From: JACVRW01 sp963819635
GTDB lineage: Bacteria; Actinomycetota; Thermoleophilia; Solirubrobacterales; Thermoleophilaceae
Reading direction: 5' to 3'
DNA length: 64,000 nt
Assembly (NCBI GenBank): GCA_963819635.1
Contig: CAWFWX010000011.1
Span: 62,001-126,000 of the forward strand
Made by a program: the position numbers and the translations under genes. This document shows, piece after piece, positions 53,074-61,249 of this stretch. Every line of letters starts with the position of its first letter. The stretch's first letter is position 1. Below the pieces are notes generated by a model, which did not search any database, was not told the DNA's origin, and saw only the letters and a list, made by a program, of their open reading frames with translations.

Positions 53074-54165
53074 CTAAGAGTCTAGTCGCCGGCTGCCGAA
53101 CATCCGGGCGAACCAGGACCTGACGCGCGTCCACCAGGTACTGGGCCGGCCGAACCGCGCCGGCGCCGGCTGTTTCGCCCTCACGAGCGCCACCCAGTCG
53201 TCCACGGGCAGGGTTCCCTCGATGAGCCGGGCGAGCGCGGAGGTCACCGGCGCCTCGACGCCGGCGCGCTCGATCGCGCGAGCCAGGACGGGCACGGTCT
53301 CGAGCGCCTCGACCGCCTGCCCCACGCGTTCCGGGATCTCGGCGGCGGGCACCCCGGCCGCGAGCAGCTCGCCGGCGCTGCGGTTGCGGGACATCGGCGC
53401 GAGCGCGGTGGCGACCAGGTCGCCGGTGCCGGCGCGGCCCACGAAGGTGCGCGCCTGGCCACCGCTCGCCGCCGAGAGCGACAGCACCTCGAGGAAGATG
53501 TCGGCGGCCGCCATCCCGGCGGCGTTGAGGCCCTGGGCCTGGGTGGCGCCCACGGCCACGGCCGCCGCGTTCTTCGCCACACCGGCCAGCTCGACGCCCA
53601 CCGGGTCGTCGGAGACCTCGCACACCACGCCGGCGCGCTGGAACGCCTCGGCGACCCGGTGGGCGAGCGCCTCCGACCGCGAGGCGCAGACGAGGCCCGC
53701 GCCCGACTCCACCATCTCGCGCGCGTGCGCGGGGCCCCCCACGCACGCGACGCGCTCGGGCCCGAACGCGACGTCGAGCAACGCGGTTGGCGTCGCGCCG
53801 TCGGGCGGCACGAGCCCCTTGGCGAGCGAGACGATGCCGGCACGGTCCGACACGCCCAGCCGGCCCAGCTCGGTGATGGCCACGCCGATGCTCTTGGACG
53901 GCACGGCGAGCAGGATCAGATCCGCGCGCGCGACGGGCTCGTCCTGGGCACCGAGGGTATGAATTCTGAGGTCGCGCGGCAGCTCGACGCCCGGCAGGTA
54001 ATGCCTGTTCTCGTGGGCGGCGCTCAGCTCATCGGCCTGCTCGGCCGTGCGGCAGAGCAGCGTGGTCCGAATCCCGGCCCGCTCGAGCAGCACCGCCACG
54101 GCGGTGCCGAACGACCCGGCCCCGACGACCGTGGCACGACGCGGATTCTGGCCCGGGTAGCGGAT
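53074..54165 (-). CDS. gpsA: NAD(P)H-dependent glycerol-3-phosphate dehydrogenase; start uncertain
   Basis: About 350 residues. The Rossmann motif VVGAGSFGTAVAVLLERAG, the signature SLAKGLVP, VGGPAHAREMV, and ELAGVAKNAAAVAVGATQAQ with the catalytic Lys, then RAGTGDLVATALAPMSRNRS, identify GpsA. It makes sn-glycerol-3-phosphate for phospholipids. The first in-frame GTG (54099) comes after the glycine motif, so it cannot be the true start; between the upstream stop (about 54216) and the motif there is no ATG, GTG or TTG, only an ATC at 54165. An indel error or non-standard start is likely. The C-terminal tail (RSWFARMFGSRRLDS) is longer than usual. Confidence 0.85.
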   Translation of the reverse strand: MRYPGQNPRRATVVGAGSFGTAVAVLLERAGIRTTLLCRTAEQADELSAAHENRHYLPGVELPRDLRIHTLGAQDEPVARADLILLAVPSKSIGVAITELGRLGVSDRAGIVSLAKGLVPPDGATPTALLDVAFGPERVACVGGPAHAREMVESGAGLVCASRSEALAHRVAEAFQRAGVVCEVSDDPVGVELAGVAKNAAAVAVGATQAQGLNAAGMAAADIFLEVLSLSAASGGQARTFVGRAGTGDLVATALAPMSRNRSAGELLAAGVPAAEIPERVGQAVEALETVPVLARAIERAGVEAPVTSALARLIEGTLPVDDWVALVRAKQPAPARFGRPSTWWTRVRSWFARMFGSRRLDS

Positions 54166-54258
54166 GGGCGGGGAAGGTAGCGGCTGCGCTCGCGGTGTTA
54201 CGCCGTCGGTCGCTCAGACGAACGGCAGCGGTGAAGGAGGCGGGTTCCTTCGGGGCTG

Positions 54259-54295
54259 TCCTGCTTAGAGGCCCATATAGGGCCACAAGGCAGGA
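54259..54295. terminator. Two-tier hairpin downstream of ETF:quinone oxidoreductase
   Basis: TCCTGC (54259-54264) pairs with GCAGGA (54290-54295), and GGCCC (54270-54274) with GGGCC (54280-54284), separated by a five-base internal loop on each side and closed by an ATATA loop. It lies about 20 bases past the etf gene's stop, on the minus-strand transcript, and before gpsA. No T-tract follows. Nothing else is seen in the 54181-54316 spacer. Confidence 0.6.
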
Positions 54296-54316
54296 TTGCT
54301 GGCCGCGGCCCGGGGC

Positions 54317-56050
54317 CTACGTCGCCTGGTAATTCGGACCGTCGCCGCCCTCCGGCGGAGTCAGGCGTCCGCCCTTCGCCGTGATCGCCCCGCACTGCAC
54401 GCAGTTCGAGGGGGTGATCTCCAGCTTCACCTCGCGCCCGCCGTCGAGCTTTCCGTTGCTGTCGGCCTTCGCCGCCTCGAGCTCCTCGTCCGGCACCTCG
54501 TAGACCTGCGCCGGGCACATGTTCTGCCACATCAGCGCCACCTCGAGCGGCACCTTTTCCTGAATTCGGATGTGGTTCGGCGCGTCGTCGCGGGTTGCGT
54601 TGCCCGTTGCGAAGACCGACGAGAGCTTGTCGAAGGTCGTCTTGCCGTCCGGCTTCGGATAGTCGCGCTCCGGCCCGACGAAGACGGGCACCGTGGCGTC
54701 GTCGTGCGTCGGCCAGTGGCCGCCCGGGATGCGACCGCCGGAGACGGTCATCATGCTCGCGATCGCGCCGCCGATGAAGAAGCCCTTCGCGAACGGCTGG
54801 CGCGCGTTGCGGGTGCGGTAGGTGTCCGTCTGGATCTCGGACCCCTCGACCTTCTCCTCGTAATTCGACAAGTCCGTGACCTCATTGCCGCTTTTCAGCC
54901 GCTCAAAAATCGCCTCCGCCGCGAACATGCCCGCGTGCATGGCGTAGTGGACGCCCTTCAGCGTCGGCACGTTCACCATGCCGGCGCCGTCGCCGACGAT
55001 CGCCATGCCGGGCGCCCAGAGCCGCTTGGGCCGCGCCCAGAAGCCGCCCGACGGGATCGTCTTCGCGCCCCAGCCCACGCGCTTGCCACCCTCGAGCCGC
55101 TTCGCGAACAGCGGGTGCGTCTTCATCTGCTGGAGCGCGTCGTGCACGGAGAAGCGGGCGTCCTTGTAGTCGAGGCCCACCACGAAGCCGAGCGAGACGC
55201 GGTCCTCGCCCATCGGGTACATGAACGAGCCGCCGAACTCGCGGTACTTCGCGGCGAACTTCAGCGGCCAGCCCATCGTGTGGATCACGCGGTCGAGCGG
55301 CTGCTCGACCTCCCAGATCTCCTTCACCCCGAGCTCCCACTGCTGCGGATCCTCGGAGCCGATGTCGAAGTGGCGGATCGCGGCGCCGGTCAGGTGCCCC
55401 GCCGTGCCCTCGGCCAGCACCGTGGCCTTGGCGATCAGGTCCGAGCCGGGCTCGAAGTTCGAGAGCTCCGTGCCATCGCGTCCGCGGCCCTTGTCGCCCG
55501 AGCGCACCCCCACGACGGTCCCGTCGTCCACCAGCAGCTTCTGACCGCTGGTCTCGCCGAGGATGTAGACGCCCGCCTCCTCGGCCTGCTGGGAGAGCCA
55601 GCGGCCGAGCTGCGCCACGGACGTCACGTGGTTGCCGTGGTTCTTGAACGGCGGCGGAATCGGGTGCAGCGGGATCGAGCGCTTGCCGTTCGGGAGCAGA
55701 TAGACCGAGTCCTTGTTCATCGCGCCGTACGTGGGCCACTCCGACTCGTCCAGATCCGGGAACAGCTTCCGCATCGCCGACGGGTTCATCATCGCCCCCG
55801 ACAGGAGATGCGACCCCGGGCCCTTGCCCTTCTCGACCAGCGCCACCGGGACCTCGCCGAGCGACTCCATCAGCGCCTCGTCCTCGGCGAGCAGCTGCGT
55901 CAACCGGATCGCGCAGGCGAGGCCGCCTGGCCCGCCGCCCACGATCACAACGCCGACCTCGATCCGCTCGTCCTCGGGATCGGTCGGCGCGCCTACGAAC
56001 TCCTGGGCGGAGTCGACGGGCGGCGGGAACTCGATCGGGGCGGTTGCCAT
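54317..56050 (-). CDS. Electron-transfer flavoprotein:quinone oxidoreductase (FixC/ETF-QO)
   Basis: 577 residues. The FAD-binding start is EVGVVIVGGGPGGLACAIRL (about residues 31-50). Blocks GSHLLSGAMMNPSAMRKLFP and GDGAGMVNVPTLKGVHYAMH are typical of ETF-QO. At the C-terminus the cluster-binding Cys are MCPAQVYEV and NCVQCGAITAKGG: three Cys (C-x(n)-CxxC), while the fourth Cys expected three residues after CxxC is Ile. The protein passes electrons from EtfAB to the quinone pool, at the cytoplasmic membrane. Cotranscribed downstream of etfB-etfA, 5 bases after etfA. Confidence 0.9.
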   Translation of the reverse strand: MATAPIEFPPPVDSAQEFVGAPTDPEDERIEVGVVIVGGGPGGLACAIRLTQLLAEDEALMESLGEVPVALVEKGKGPGSHLLSGAMMNPSAMRKLFPDLDESEWPTYGAMNKDSVYLLPNGKRSIPLHPIPPPFKNHGNHVTSVAQLGRWLSQQAEEAGVYILGETSGQKLLVDDGTVVGVRSGDKGRGRDGTELSNFEPGSDLIAKATVLAEGTAGHLTGAAIRHFDIGSEDPQQWELGVKEIWEVEQPLDRVIHTMGWPLKFAAKYREFGGSFMYPMGEDRVSLGFVVGLDYKDARFSVHDALQQMKTHPLFAKRLEGGKRVGWGAKTIPSGGFWARPKRLWAPGMAIVGDGAGMVNVPTLKGVHYAMHAGMFAAEAIFERLKSGNEVTDLSNYEEKVEGSEIQTDTYRTRNARQPFAKGFFIGGAIASMMTVSGGRIPGGHWPTHDDATVPVFVGPERDYPKPDGKTTFDKLSSVFATGNATRDDAPNHIRIQEKVPLEVALMWQNMCPAQVYEVPDEELEAAKADSNGKLDGGREVKLEITPSNCVQCGAITAKGGRLTPPEGGDGPNYQAT

Positions 56051-56055
56051 CCGGC

Positions 56056-57028
56056 CTAGCCCTTCTTCGCCTTCACGGCCTCAGTGAGCTTCGGCAGGAT
56101 CTTGTTCAGATCGCCGACGATGCCGAGGTCCGAGAACTCGAAGATCGGCGCGTTCGGGTCCTTGTTGATCGCGACGATGTTCTCCGAGCTCTGCATGCCG
56201 ACCTTGTGCTGGATCGCGCCGGAGATCCCGGCCGCCAGGTACAGCTTCGGTGCGACCGTCTTGCCGGTCTGACCGATCTGGGCGGCGTACGGATACCAGC
56301 CGGCGTCGACCACGGCGCGCGTGGCGGCGACGGCGCCGCCGAGCGCCTCGGCCAGCGCCTCCGCCAGCTCGAAGCCCTCCGCCTTCCCGAGCCCGCGACC
56401 GCCGGCCACGAGGATGTCGGCGTCCTCGATGTTCACGTCGGCGCCGCGCTGCTCGCCGCGCTGGACCATCACGGCCTTTGTCGAGTGGTCCTCGTACTGG
56501 ACGTCCACGTCCACGACCTCGGCGGAGCCCTCGGCGGACTCCTCGATGTCGAACGCGTTCAGGCGGCCGATGATGATGCCCGGCTCGCCGACGTAGCCCA
56601 CGTCGACGATCGCCGAGTCCTGGAGGATCGGCCGCTCGGCGACCAGCTTGCCGTCCTGAGCCTTGACCGCAGTGACCTCCATGGTCACGCCGGCGTTGAG
56701 GCGCGCGGTGAGACCCGCGCCGATCTCGAAGCCGAGCAGGCCGCCGCCGAACAGCGCGTACTTGAAGCCCTCGTCCTGGATGACCTTCGCCATCGCGTCG
56801 ACGACCGGCTGCGCCAGGCCCTCCGGGCCCTTCGCGCGGTAGACCTTCGACGACGCCGTACTTGCCGAGCGTCGCGCAGAGATCGTCCGTGAGGTCGTCG
56901 CCGCCGACCACGACGGCCGCGGCCTCGCCGCCGATCTCCTTGGCGAGCTTCGCGCCCTGCGAGACGGCGCCGAGCGAGTTCTTGTTGAACTCGCCCTCGT
57001 AGTGAAGTGCGTAAACGAGGACGCTCAT
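56056..57028 (-). CDS. etfA: Electron-transfer flavoprotein alpha subunit, frameshifted near 56855
   Basis: About 324 residues. N-terminal part from ATG 57028: MSVLVYALHYEGEFNKNSLG, SQGAKLAKEIGGEAAAVVVG, DDLCATLGKYGV. The frame then breaks near 56849-56858 and continues SSKVYRAKGPEGLAQPVVDA and MAKVIQDEGFKYALFGGGLL in the other frame. The C-terminal FAD-binding domain is complete: VAGGRGLGKAEGF, ATRAVVDAGWYPYAAQIGQT, APKLYLAAGISGAIQHKVGM and VAINKDPNAPIF. Both halves are conserved, so this is probably a sequence error. It holds FAD in the EtfAB dimer. Overlaps etfB by 4 bases. Confidence 0.87.
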
Positions 57029-57819
57029 GCGAGCAGCTTCCTTTCCTCGAGCCAGGCGACGATCTTCTCGACCGTCTCGTTCGTGTCCTCGTCCTCGATG
57101 ATCTCGCCGGCCTGCTTCTCCGCCGGCGGGTTGATGGCGAGGACCTCGGTGCGGGAGCCCTGCTCGCCGACCCGGTCCGCCTCGATTCCGACATCGCCCG
57201 TGGACTTGGTGTCGCGCGGCTTCTTCTTCGCGCCCATGATCGCCTTCAGCGACGGGTAGCGAGGCTCGTTGATGGCGTCGCCGACCGAGATCACGGCGGG
57301 CAGCTCCACCTCGACGGTGTCGTAGCCGTACTCGGCCTGGCGCTCGCAGCGGAGCTTGCCGCCCTCGACGTCGAGCTTGATCACCTGGGTGAGCGACGGC
57401 ATCTTCAGGTGGTCGGCCACGACCGCGCCGATCGTGTAGCACTCGCCGTCGGCCGACTGCTGGCCGAGCAGCACCAGATCGGGCGACTCGGCCTCCAGCA
57501 CCTTCGCGAGCGCGTAGCCGGTGGCGGCCACGTCCGAGCCCGCGAGCGAGTCGTCGGTCAGGTGAACCGAGCGGTCCGCGCCGAGCGCCACAGCCTTGTT
57601 CAGGGTCCGGCCGGCCTCGGAGGGCGCCATCGTCACGGCGACGATCTCGTCCACCTCCACCGCGCCGCCCTCACGTATCTGCATGGCGGCCTCGATGGCG
57701 TGGGTGTCGAACTGGTTCAGAGTGGTCTCGCCCGAGCGGTCGAGGCGCTTGGAATTGGGGTCCATGCGCTTCTCTACCGCTGCGTCGGGCACCTCTTTTA
57801 CGAGGACGCAGATCTTCAC
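57025..57819 (-). CDS. etfB: Electron-transfer flavoprotein beta subunit
   Basis: 264 residues. MKICVLVKEVPDAAVEKRMD at the N-terminus, LNQFDTHAIEAAMQIREGGA, VTMAPSEAGRTLNKAVALGA, DLVLLGQQSADGECYTIGAV and LPAVISVGDAINEPRYPSLK match EtfB; the DGE-x(n)-G AMP-binding loop is in QQSADGECY. EtfAB carries electrons from acyl-CoA and other dehydrogenases to ETF-QO. First gene of etfB-etfA-ETF-QO; start 75 bases from a strong hairpin (57894-57936). Confidence 0.9.
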   Translation of the reverse strand: MKICVLVKEVPDAAVEKRMDPNSKRLDRSGETTLNQFDTHAIEAAMQIREGGAVEVDEIVAVTMAPSEAGRTLNKAVALGADRSVHLTDDSLAGSDVAATGYALAKVLEAESPDLVLLGQQSADGECYTIGAVVADHLKMPSLTQVIKLDVEGGKLRCERQAEYGYDTVEVELPAVISVGDAINEPRYPSLKAIMGAKKKPRDTKSTGDVGIEADRVGEQGSRTEVLAINPPAEKQAGEIIEDEDTNETVEKIVAWLEERKLLA

Positions 57820-57893
57820 GGATGCTTCTCCTTGGTCTGTCTGGAGGCGGGCGCCGCGGAGGCGTGGGTCCTCCGTACCCGCGGGCGCCGGAT

Positions 57894-57936
57894 GTTACCT
57901 ACCCCGTTGACTGATGAGTCAATCGGGGTAGGTAAC
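57894..57936. terminator. Long stem-loop between the DHA2 exporter gene and etfB
   Basis: GTTACCTACCCCG-TTGACT pairs with AGTCAA-T-CGGGGTAGGTAAC around a GATG loop: 13 plus 6 base pairs with a single bulged base. It lies between the stop of the exporter (57959) and the promoter of etfB on the same strand. It fits an intrinsic terminator without a clear T-tract, but its internal TTGACT-GATG-AGTCAA could also be an operator dyad. Confidence 0.78.
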
Positions 57937-57958
57937 CAGCATCCGAAGCGGGTTCCGC

Positions 57959-59539
57959 TTACGCGGCGATCGGCTGGACCACGGGCTCGCCGGCCTCCGG
58001 CACGTACTCGGGCTCGACCTCGATCGGGGCCTCGCGCTCGATGTCCTCCTCGCGGACGAGCCAGAGCGCGAAGACCGCGCCGACGACGGCGATGATGCCG
58101 CCGAGCATGAGGATCTCGTTGATCCCCGTGAGGAAGCCGCTGCGTGCCGCGTCGGCAACGCCCGACCGGGCGCCCGGAGGCACGTTCGCGAGCGCCGAGT
58201 CGAGGTTGCCCGACGCGACCGCCTCTATGAGCTGACGCGGACGCTCGCCCGTCGCCGCCGGCGTTCCGGCCGCGACCTCCTCGACGTGGGCGGCGCCGCG
58301 ACCGAGGAAGATCGCACCCCACGCCGCGATGCCGATCGCGATCCCGACCTGCCGGAACGTGTCGTTGATCCCGGAGGCCATGCCGCTCTGCTCCTTGGGC
58401 ACCACGGAGACGGCGACGTCGGCGATCGCGGGGTTGATCAGGCCGACCCCAGCGCCCGCGAGGAGGAAACCGGCGAGCAATCCGGTCCAGTTGTCGGTCG
58501 GATCGATCCCGCCCATCAGGAGCAGTCCAAGTCCTGTGATCCCGAGGCCGGCGCTGATCAGCACCCGCGCCTGCACCCGCGACAGCAGGGCGCCGGTGGC
58601 CGCCGAGACGAAGAACGTCACCACGGTCACGGGCAGGTACCGCAGCCCGGCCTCGATCGGGTCATGGCCGAGGTAGCCCTGGAGGTACAGCGTCAGGTAC
58701 AGGAACAGGGCGAACATCGAGGACGAGACCGCGAGCGCGGCGAGCTGCACGCCCGTGAACGCGGGCTTCTTGAACAGGTGCAGCGGCAGCATCGGCTCCT
58801 TGACGCGCGTCTCGATTACGAGGAACGCGGTCATCAGCACCGCGGAGCCCGCGAGCAGCGAGACGATCAGAGTTGAGCCCCAGCCCTCGTCGTTGCCGCG
58901 GAGGAGTCCCAGCACGAGGAGAAACAGCGAGCTCGAGAACGTGACGAGCCCGGCCCAGTCGATGCGCGAAGCGTTTGGGTCGCGCGACTCCCGGAGGCGC
59001 AGGTATGTGATCGCGATCGCCGCGATCCCGATCGGCACGTTCAGGAAGAAGATCGACTCCCAGCCGAGCCATTCGGTGAGGACGCCGCCGACCAGCGGCC
59101 CCACGGCGACGGCGATGCCGATCGTGGCGCCGTAGACGCCCATGGCCATGCCGCGCTCGCGGCCGGCGCTGAACTCCTGGGCGATCAGGGCGAGCGAGAC
59201 CGCGAACATCACGGCGCCGCCGACCCCCTGGAACGCGCGGGCCAGGTTCAGGAAGGTCGGGTCCGTCGCGAGACCCGCGAGGAGCGAGCCGAGCGTGAAG
59301 ATGCCGAGGCCGGCGGCGAAGACGCGCCGGCGCCCGAGCCGGTCGGCGAGCACGCCGGCGGTCAGTACGAGGGCAGCGAGCGGGAGCGTGTAGGCGTCAA
59401 CCACCCACTGGAGGTCGGTGAAGGTCGCTCCGAGGTCCTCCTGGATGGAGGGCAGAGCGGTGTTCACGACCGTGATGTCGAGCAGGAGCATGAACGTCGC
59501 GACGCTGACCGCGAGCAATGTCCACCACTTCCGTTCCAT
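57959..59539 (-). CDS. MFS transporter of the DHA2/EmrB multidrug exporter family
   Basis: 526 residues from ATG 59539 (MERKWWTLLAVSVATFMLLL), chosen because GGAGG lies six bases upstream; an earlier in-frame ATG has no ribosome site. Fourteen membrane helices are expected. The motif-A region LADRLGRRRVFAAGLGIFTL and motif C AVAVGPLVGGVLTEWLGWES, with DLQWVVDAYTLPLAA in TM2, are diagnostic. DHA2 members export drugs in exchange for protons. The C-terminal 50 residues are acidic. The divergent MarR gene and the repeats at 59564-59625 suggest drug-inducible control. Confidence 0.88.
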   Translation of the reverse strand: MERKWWTLLAVSVATFMLLLDITVVNTALPSIQEDLGATFTDLQWVVDAYTLPLAALVLTAGVLADRLGRRRVFAAGLGIFTLGSLLAGLATDPTFLNLARAFQGVGGAVMFAVSLALIAQEFSAGRERGMAMGVYGATIGIAVAVGPLVGGVLTEWLGWESIFFLNVPIGIAAIAITYLRLRESRDPNASRIDWAGLVTFSSSLFLLVLGLLRGNDEGWGSTLIVSLLAGSAVLMTAFLVIETRVKEPMLPLHLFKKPAFTGVQLAALAVSSSMFALFLYLTLYLQGYLGHDPIEAGLRYLPVTVVTFFVSAATGALLSRVQARVLISAGLGITGLGLLLMGGIDPTDNWTGLLAGFLLAGAGVGLINPAIADVAVSVVPKEQSGMASGINDTFRQVGIAIGIAAWGAIFLGRGAAHVEEVAAGTPAATGERPRQLIEAVASGNLDSALANVPPGARSGVADAARSGFLTGINEILMLGGIIAVVGAVFALWLVREEDIEREAPIEVEPEYVPEAGEPVVQPIAA

Positions 59540-59565
59540 GTGAATCCTCCGGTACAATTGGTCAG

Positions 59566-59625
59566 GTCACCTTGTCAGGCGACCTTATCAAGTACCCTGA
59601 CTACTGGTCAAGTGGCCTTACCAAG
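59566..59625. promoter_or_regulatory. Repeated operator-like elements between exporter and MarR genes
   Basis: Three related 12-mers, CACCTTGTCAGG (59569), GACCTTATCAAG (59581) and GGCCTTACCAAG (59614), lie in the 114-base AT-richer spacer between the divergent starts; the first two also form an imperfect dyad (CTTGTCAGG/CCTTATCAAG). MarR proteins bind such dyads to repress their own gene and the exporter. Confidence 0.6.
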
Positions 59626-59653
59626 TTCTCAACAAACAGCCGTAACTCCGGAG

Positions 59654-60112
59654 ATGCCGCCCCGGGCGCTCCCAGCGCTCCTCATGGAGGTCAAGAACGC
59701 GGGCCTGCGGCGCTTCTTCAGCCGGCTTCAGGAATCCGGCTTCGAGGACGTGCGCGAGGGGCACGGCTGCGTGTTCGGCTTCATCGACGTCGACCACGGC
59801 TCGCGCCTCACCGACCTCGCCGAGCGGTCGGGGCTCACGAAACAGGCGGTCGGCGAGGCGGCCACCGAGCTCGAGCGGCTCGGCTATCTCGAGCGGGTGC
59901 CGGACCCGCGCGACCGCCGCGCGAAGATCATCAGGCTCACGCCGCGCGGCGTCGAAGCCGTTGCGACCGGCCGGCGCCTGTTCGCCGAGATCGAGAGCGA
60001 GTGGGCCGAGGAGTTCGGCGACGAGCTGCTCGCGGGCCTACGCGAGGCGGTGGAGCGGATCTCCTGCGCCGAGCGTGAGCAGAGTCAGACCGGCACCGCG
60101 CCGCGGATGTAG
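59654..60112 (+). CDS. MarR-family transcriptional regulator
   Basis: 152 residues from ATG 59654. The winged helix is SRLTDLAERSGLTKQAVGEA (recognition helix in LTKQAVGEAATELERLGYLE) with the wing RVPDPRDRRAKIIRLTPRG. The C-terminal helices carry the dimer interface. MarR repressors typically release DNA when they bind phenolic or lipophilic compounds. It is divergent from the DHA2 exporter, the expected target, with operator-like repeats in between. Its 3' end overlaps the convergent B12 gene by 28 bases. Confidence 0.86.
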   Translation: MPPRALPALLMEVKNAGLRRFFSRLQESGFEDVREGHGCVFGFIDVDHGSRLTDLAERSGLTKQAVGEAATELERLGYLERVPDPRDRRAKIIRLTPRGVEAVATGRRLFAEIESEWAEEFGDELLAGLREAVERISCAEREQSQTGTAPRM

Positions 60113-60483
60113 TCGACGATCCCCTGCACCGGCGCGCCGGGGGTGAAGACCTCGGCCACGCCGACCTTCTTCAGCTCGTCGATGTCGTCGTTCGGGATCG
60201 TCCCGCCCACGACCAGGACCACGTCCTCGGCGCCCTCGTCCTTCAGGAGCGACGCGATCCGCGGGACCAGGGTCATGTGGGCGCCGGAGAGGATGGAGAG
60301 GCCCACGGCGTCGGCGTCCTCCTGGAGCACGGTCTCGACGATCTGCTCGGGCGTCTGGTGGAGGCCCGTGTAGATCACCTCCATGCCGGCGTCGCGCAGG
60401 GCGCGGGCGATGATCTTCGCCCCGCGATCGTGCCCATCGAGGCCGGGCTTGGCCACCACGACGCGGATCTTGCGGCTGCTCAT
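60085..60483 (-). CDS. Methylmalonyl-CoA mutase B12-binding subunit (C-terminal domain protein)
   Basis: 132 residues, a stand-alone cobalamin-binding domain. The B12 lower-ligand motif DGHDRG (DxHxxG, with His the cobalt ligand) follows KIRVVVAKPGL, and SILSGAHMTLVPRIASLL and VVGGTIPNDDIDELKKVGVA are the remaining nucleotide-loop-binding blocks. Together with the separate catalytic subunit at 63508 it makes a split mutase of the archaeal/actinobacterial type, converting methylmalonyl-CoA to succinyl-CoA in propionate metabolism. Confidence 0.88.
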   Translation of the reverse strand: MSSRKIRVVVAKPGLDGHDRGAKIIARALRDAGMEVIYTGLHQTPEQIVETVLQEDADAVGLSILSGAHMTLVPRIASLLKDEGAEDVVLVVGGTIPNDDIDELKKVGVAEVFTPGAPVQGIVDYIRGAVPV

Positions 60484-60495
60484 TGCGGCGGGAGG

Positions 60496-61206
60496 TTACC
60501 CGCGCTCTGCCGCACGGCGGCGAACAGCGATCCCCAGCAGCAGCATCAGGCCGCCCAGGATGAGTAGCGCGCCGGCGTCGGCGCCGCTGTTCGGCAGCGT
60601 CGGACCCTGGTCCTGAGCCGCCGTGGCGCCGGTGTCGCTCGCCCCACCGGTATCCCCACTGCCCGAGGCGCCGCCCGACCCTTCGGTCTGGGCTGCCTGC
60701 ACGACCACCGTCCCCTTCATGAACGGGTGGGGGGTGCAGATGTAGGCGAAGGTGCCGGCCTCGCTGAACGTGTGGGAGCGGCTCTGCCCCTTCGGGAAGA
60801 TCCCCGTGTCAAACGCTCCGTTCGACGAGGTGGCCGAGTGCGGCGTGGGCCCGTTGTTGACCCAGGTGACCGTGTCGCCCTGGTTGATCGTGATCGTGCC
60901 CGGGCTGAAGTTGAAGTCCACGATCGTGACGGAGCCGCTCGCGGCGGCGACCGCCTTCGGCTGGGGGTCAGGCGCCTCGGCGCGTTCGTCGGCCAGGACC
61001 TGCGGCTCAGGCGGCGCCGGAGCGGGCGCGGGCTCCGCCGGGGCGGGCACGGGCTCCGCCGGCGCCTGCTCGGGCGGCGCCGCCTGCTCGGCCGGCGCCG
61101 TCTCGGTCGCCGCCGGGGCGGTGTCCTCCTGCGCGAGGATCGAGCCGGGCAGTACGAGCGCGGCGATCAGCGCGTAGACCGACGCAAGCAGGGCCAGATG
61201 CTTCAT
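60496..61206 (-). CDS. Secreted cupredoxin with LPxSG-type sortase anchor
   Basis: 236 residues. Signal peptide MKHLALLASVYALIAALVLP; then an Ala/Pro/Glu-rich linker of about 60 residues; then a plastocyanin-like domain (about 95-175) with the copper ligands His in TPHSATS and Cys, His and Met in YICTPHPFMKG; then a Gly/Ser/Asp linker; then LPNSG, a membrane helix and RRRAAERG, a typical cell-wall sorting signal (or a membrane anchor). It should be a type-1 copper protein held at the cell surface, perhaps in electron transfer. It lies between the two mutase subunit genes on the same strand. Confidence 0.85.
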   Translation of the reverse strand: MKHLALLASVYALIAALVLPGSILAQEDTAPAATETAPAEQAAPPEQAPAEPVPAPAEPAPAPAPPEPQVLADERAEAPDPQPKAVAAASGSVTIVDFNFSPGTITINQGDTVTWVNNGPTPHSATSSNGAFDTGIFPKGQSRSHTFSEAGTFAYICTPHPFMKGTVVVQAAQTEGSGGASGSGDTGGASDTGATAAQDQGPTLPNSGADAGALLILGGLMLLLGIAVRRRAAERG

Positions 61207-61249
61207 GAGCGCAGCACCCTATTGGGTACGCGGAGCCGCAGTGAGCGGT

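Noticed and set aside
54259..54295. Riboswitch upstream of gpsA
   Set aside because: The structure is a simple two-part hairpin just past the ETF-QO stop, with no conserved aptamer core; a terminator is more likely.
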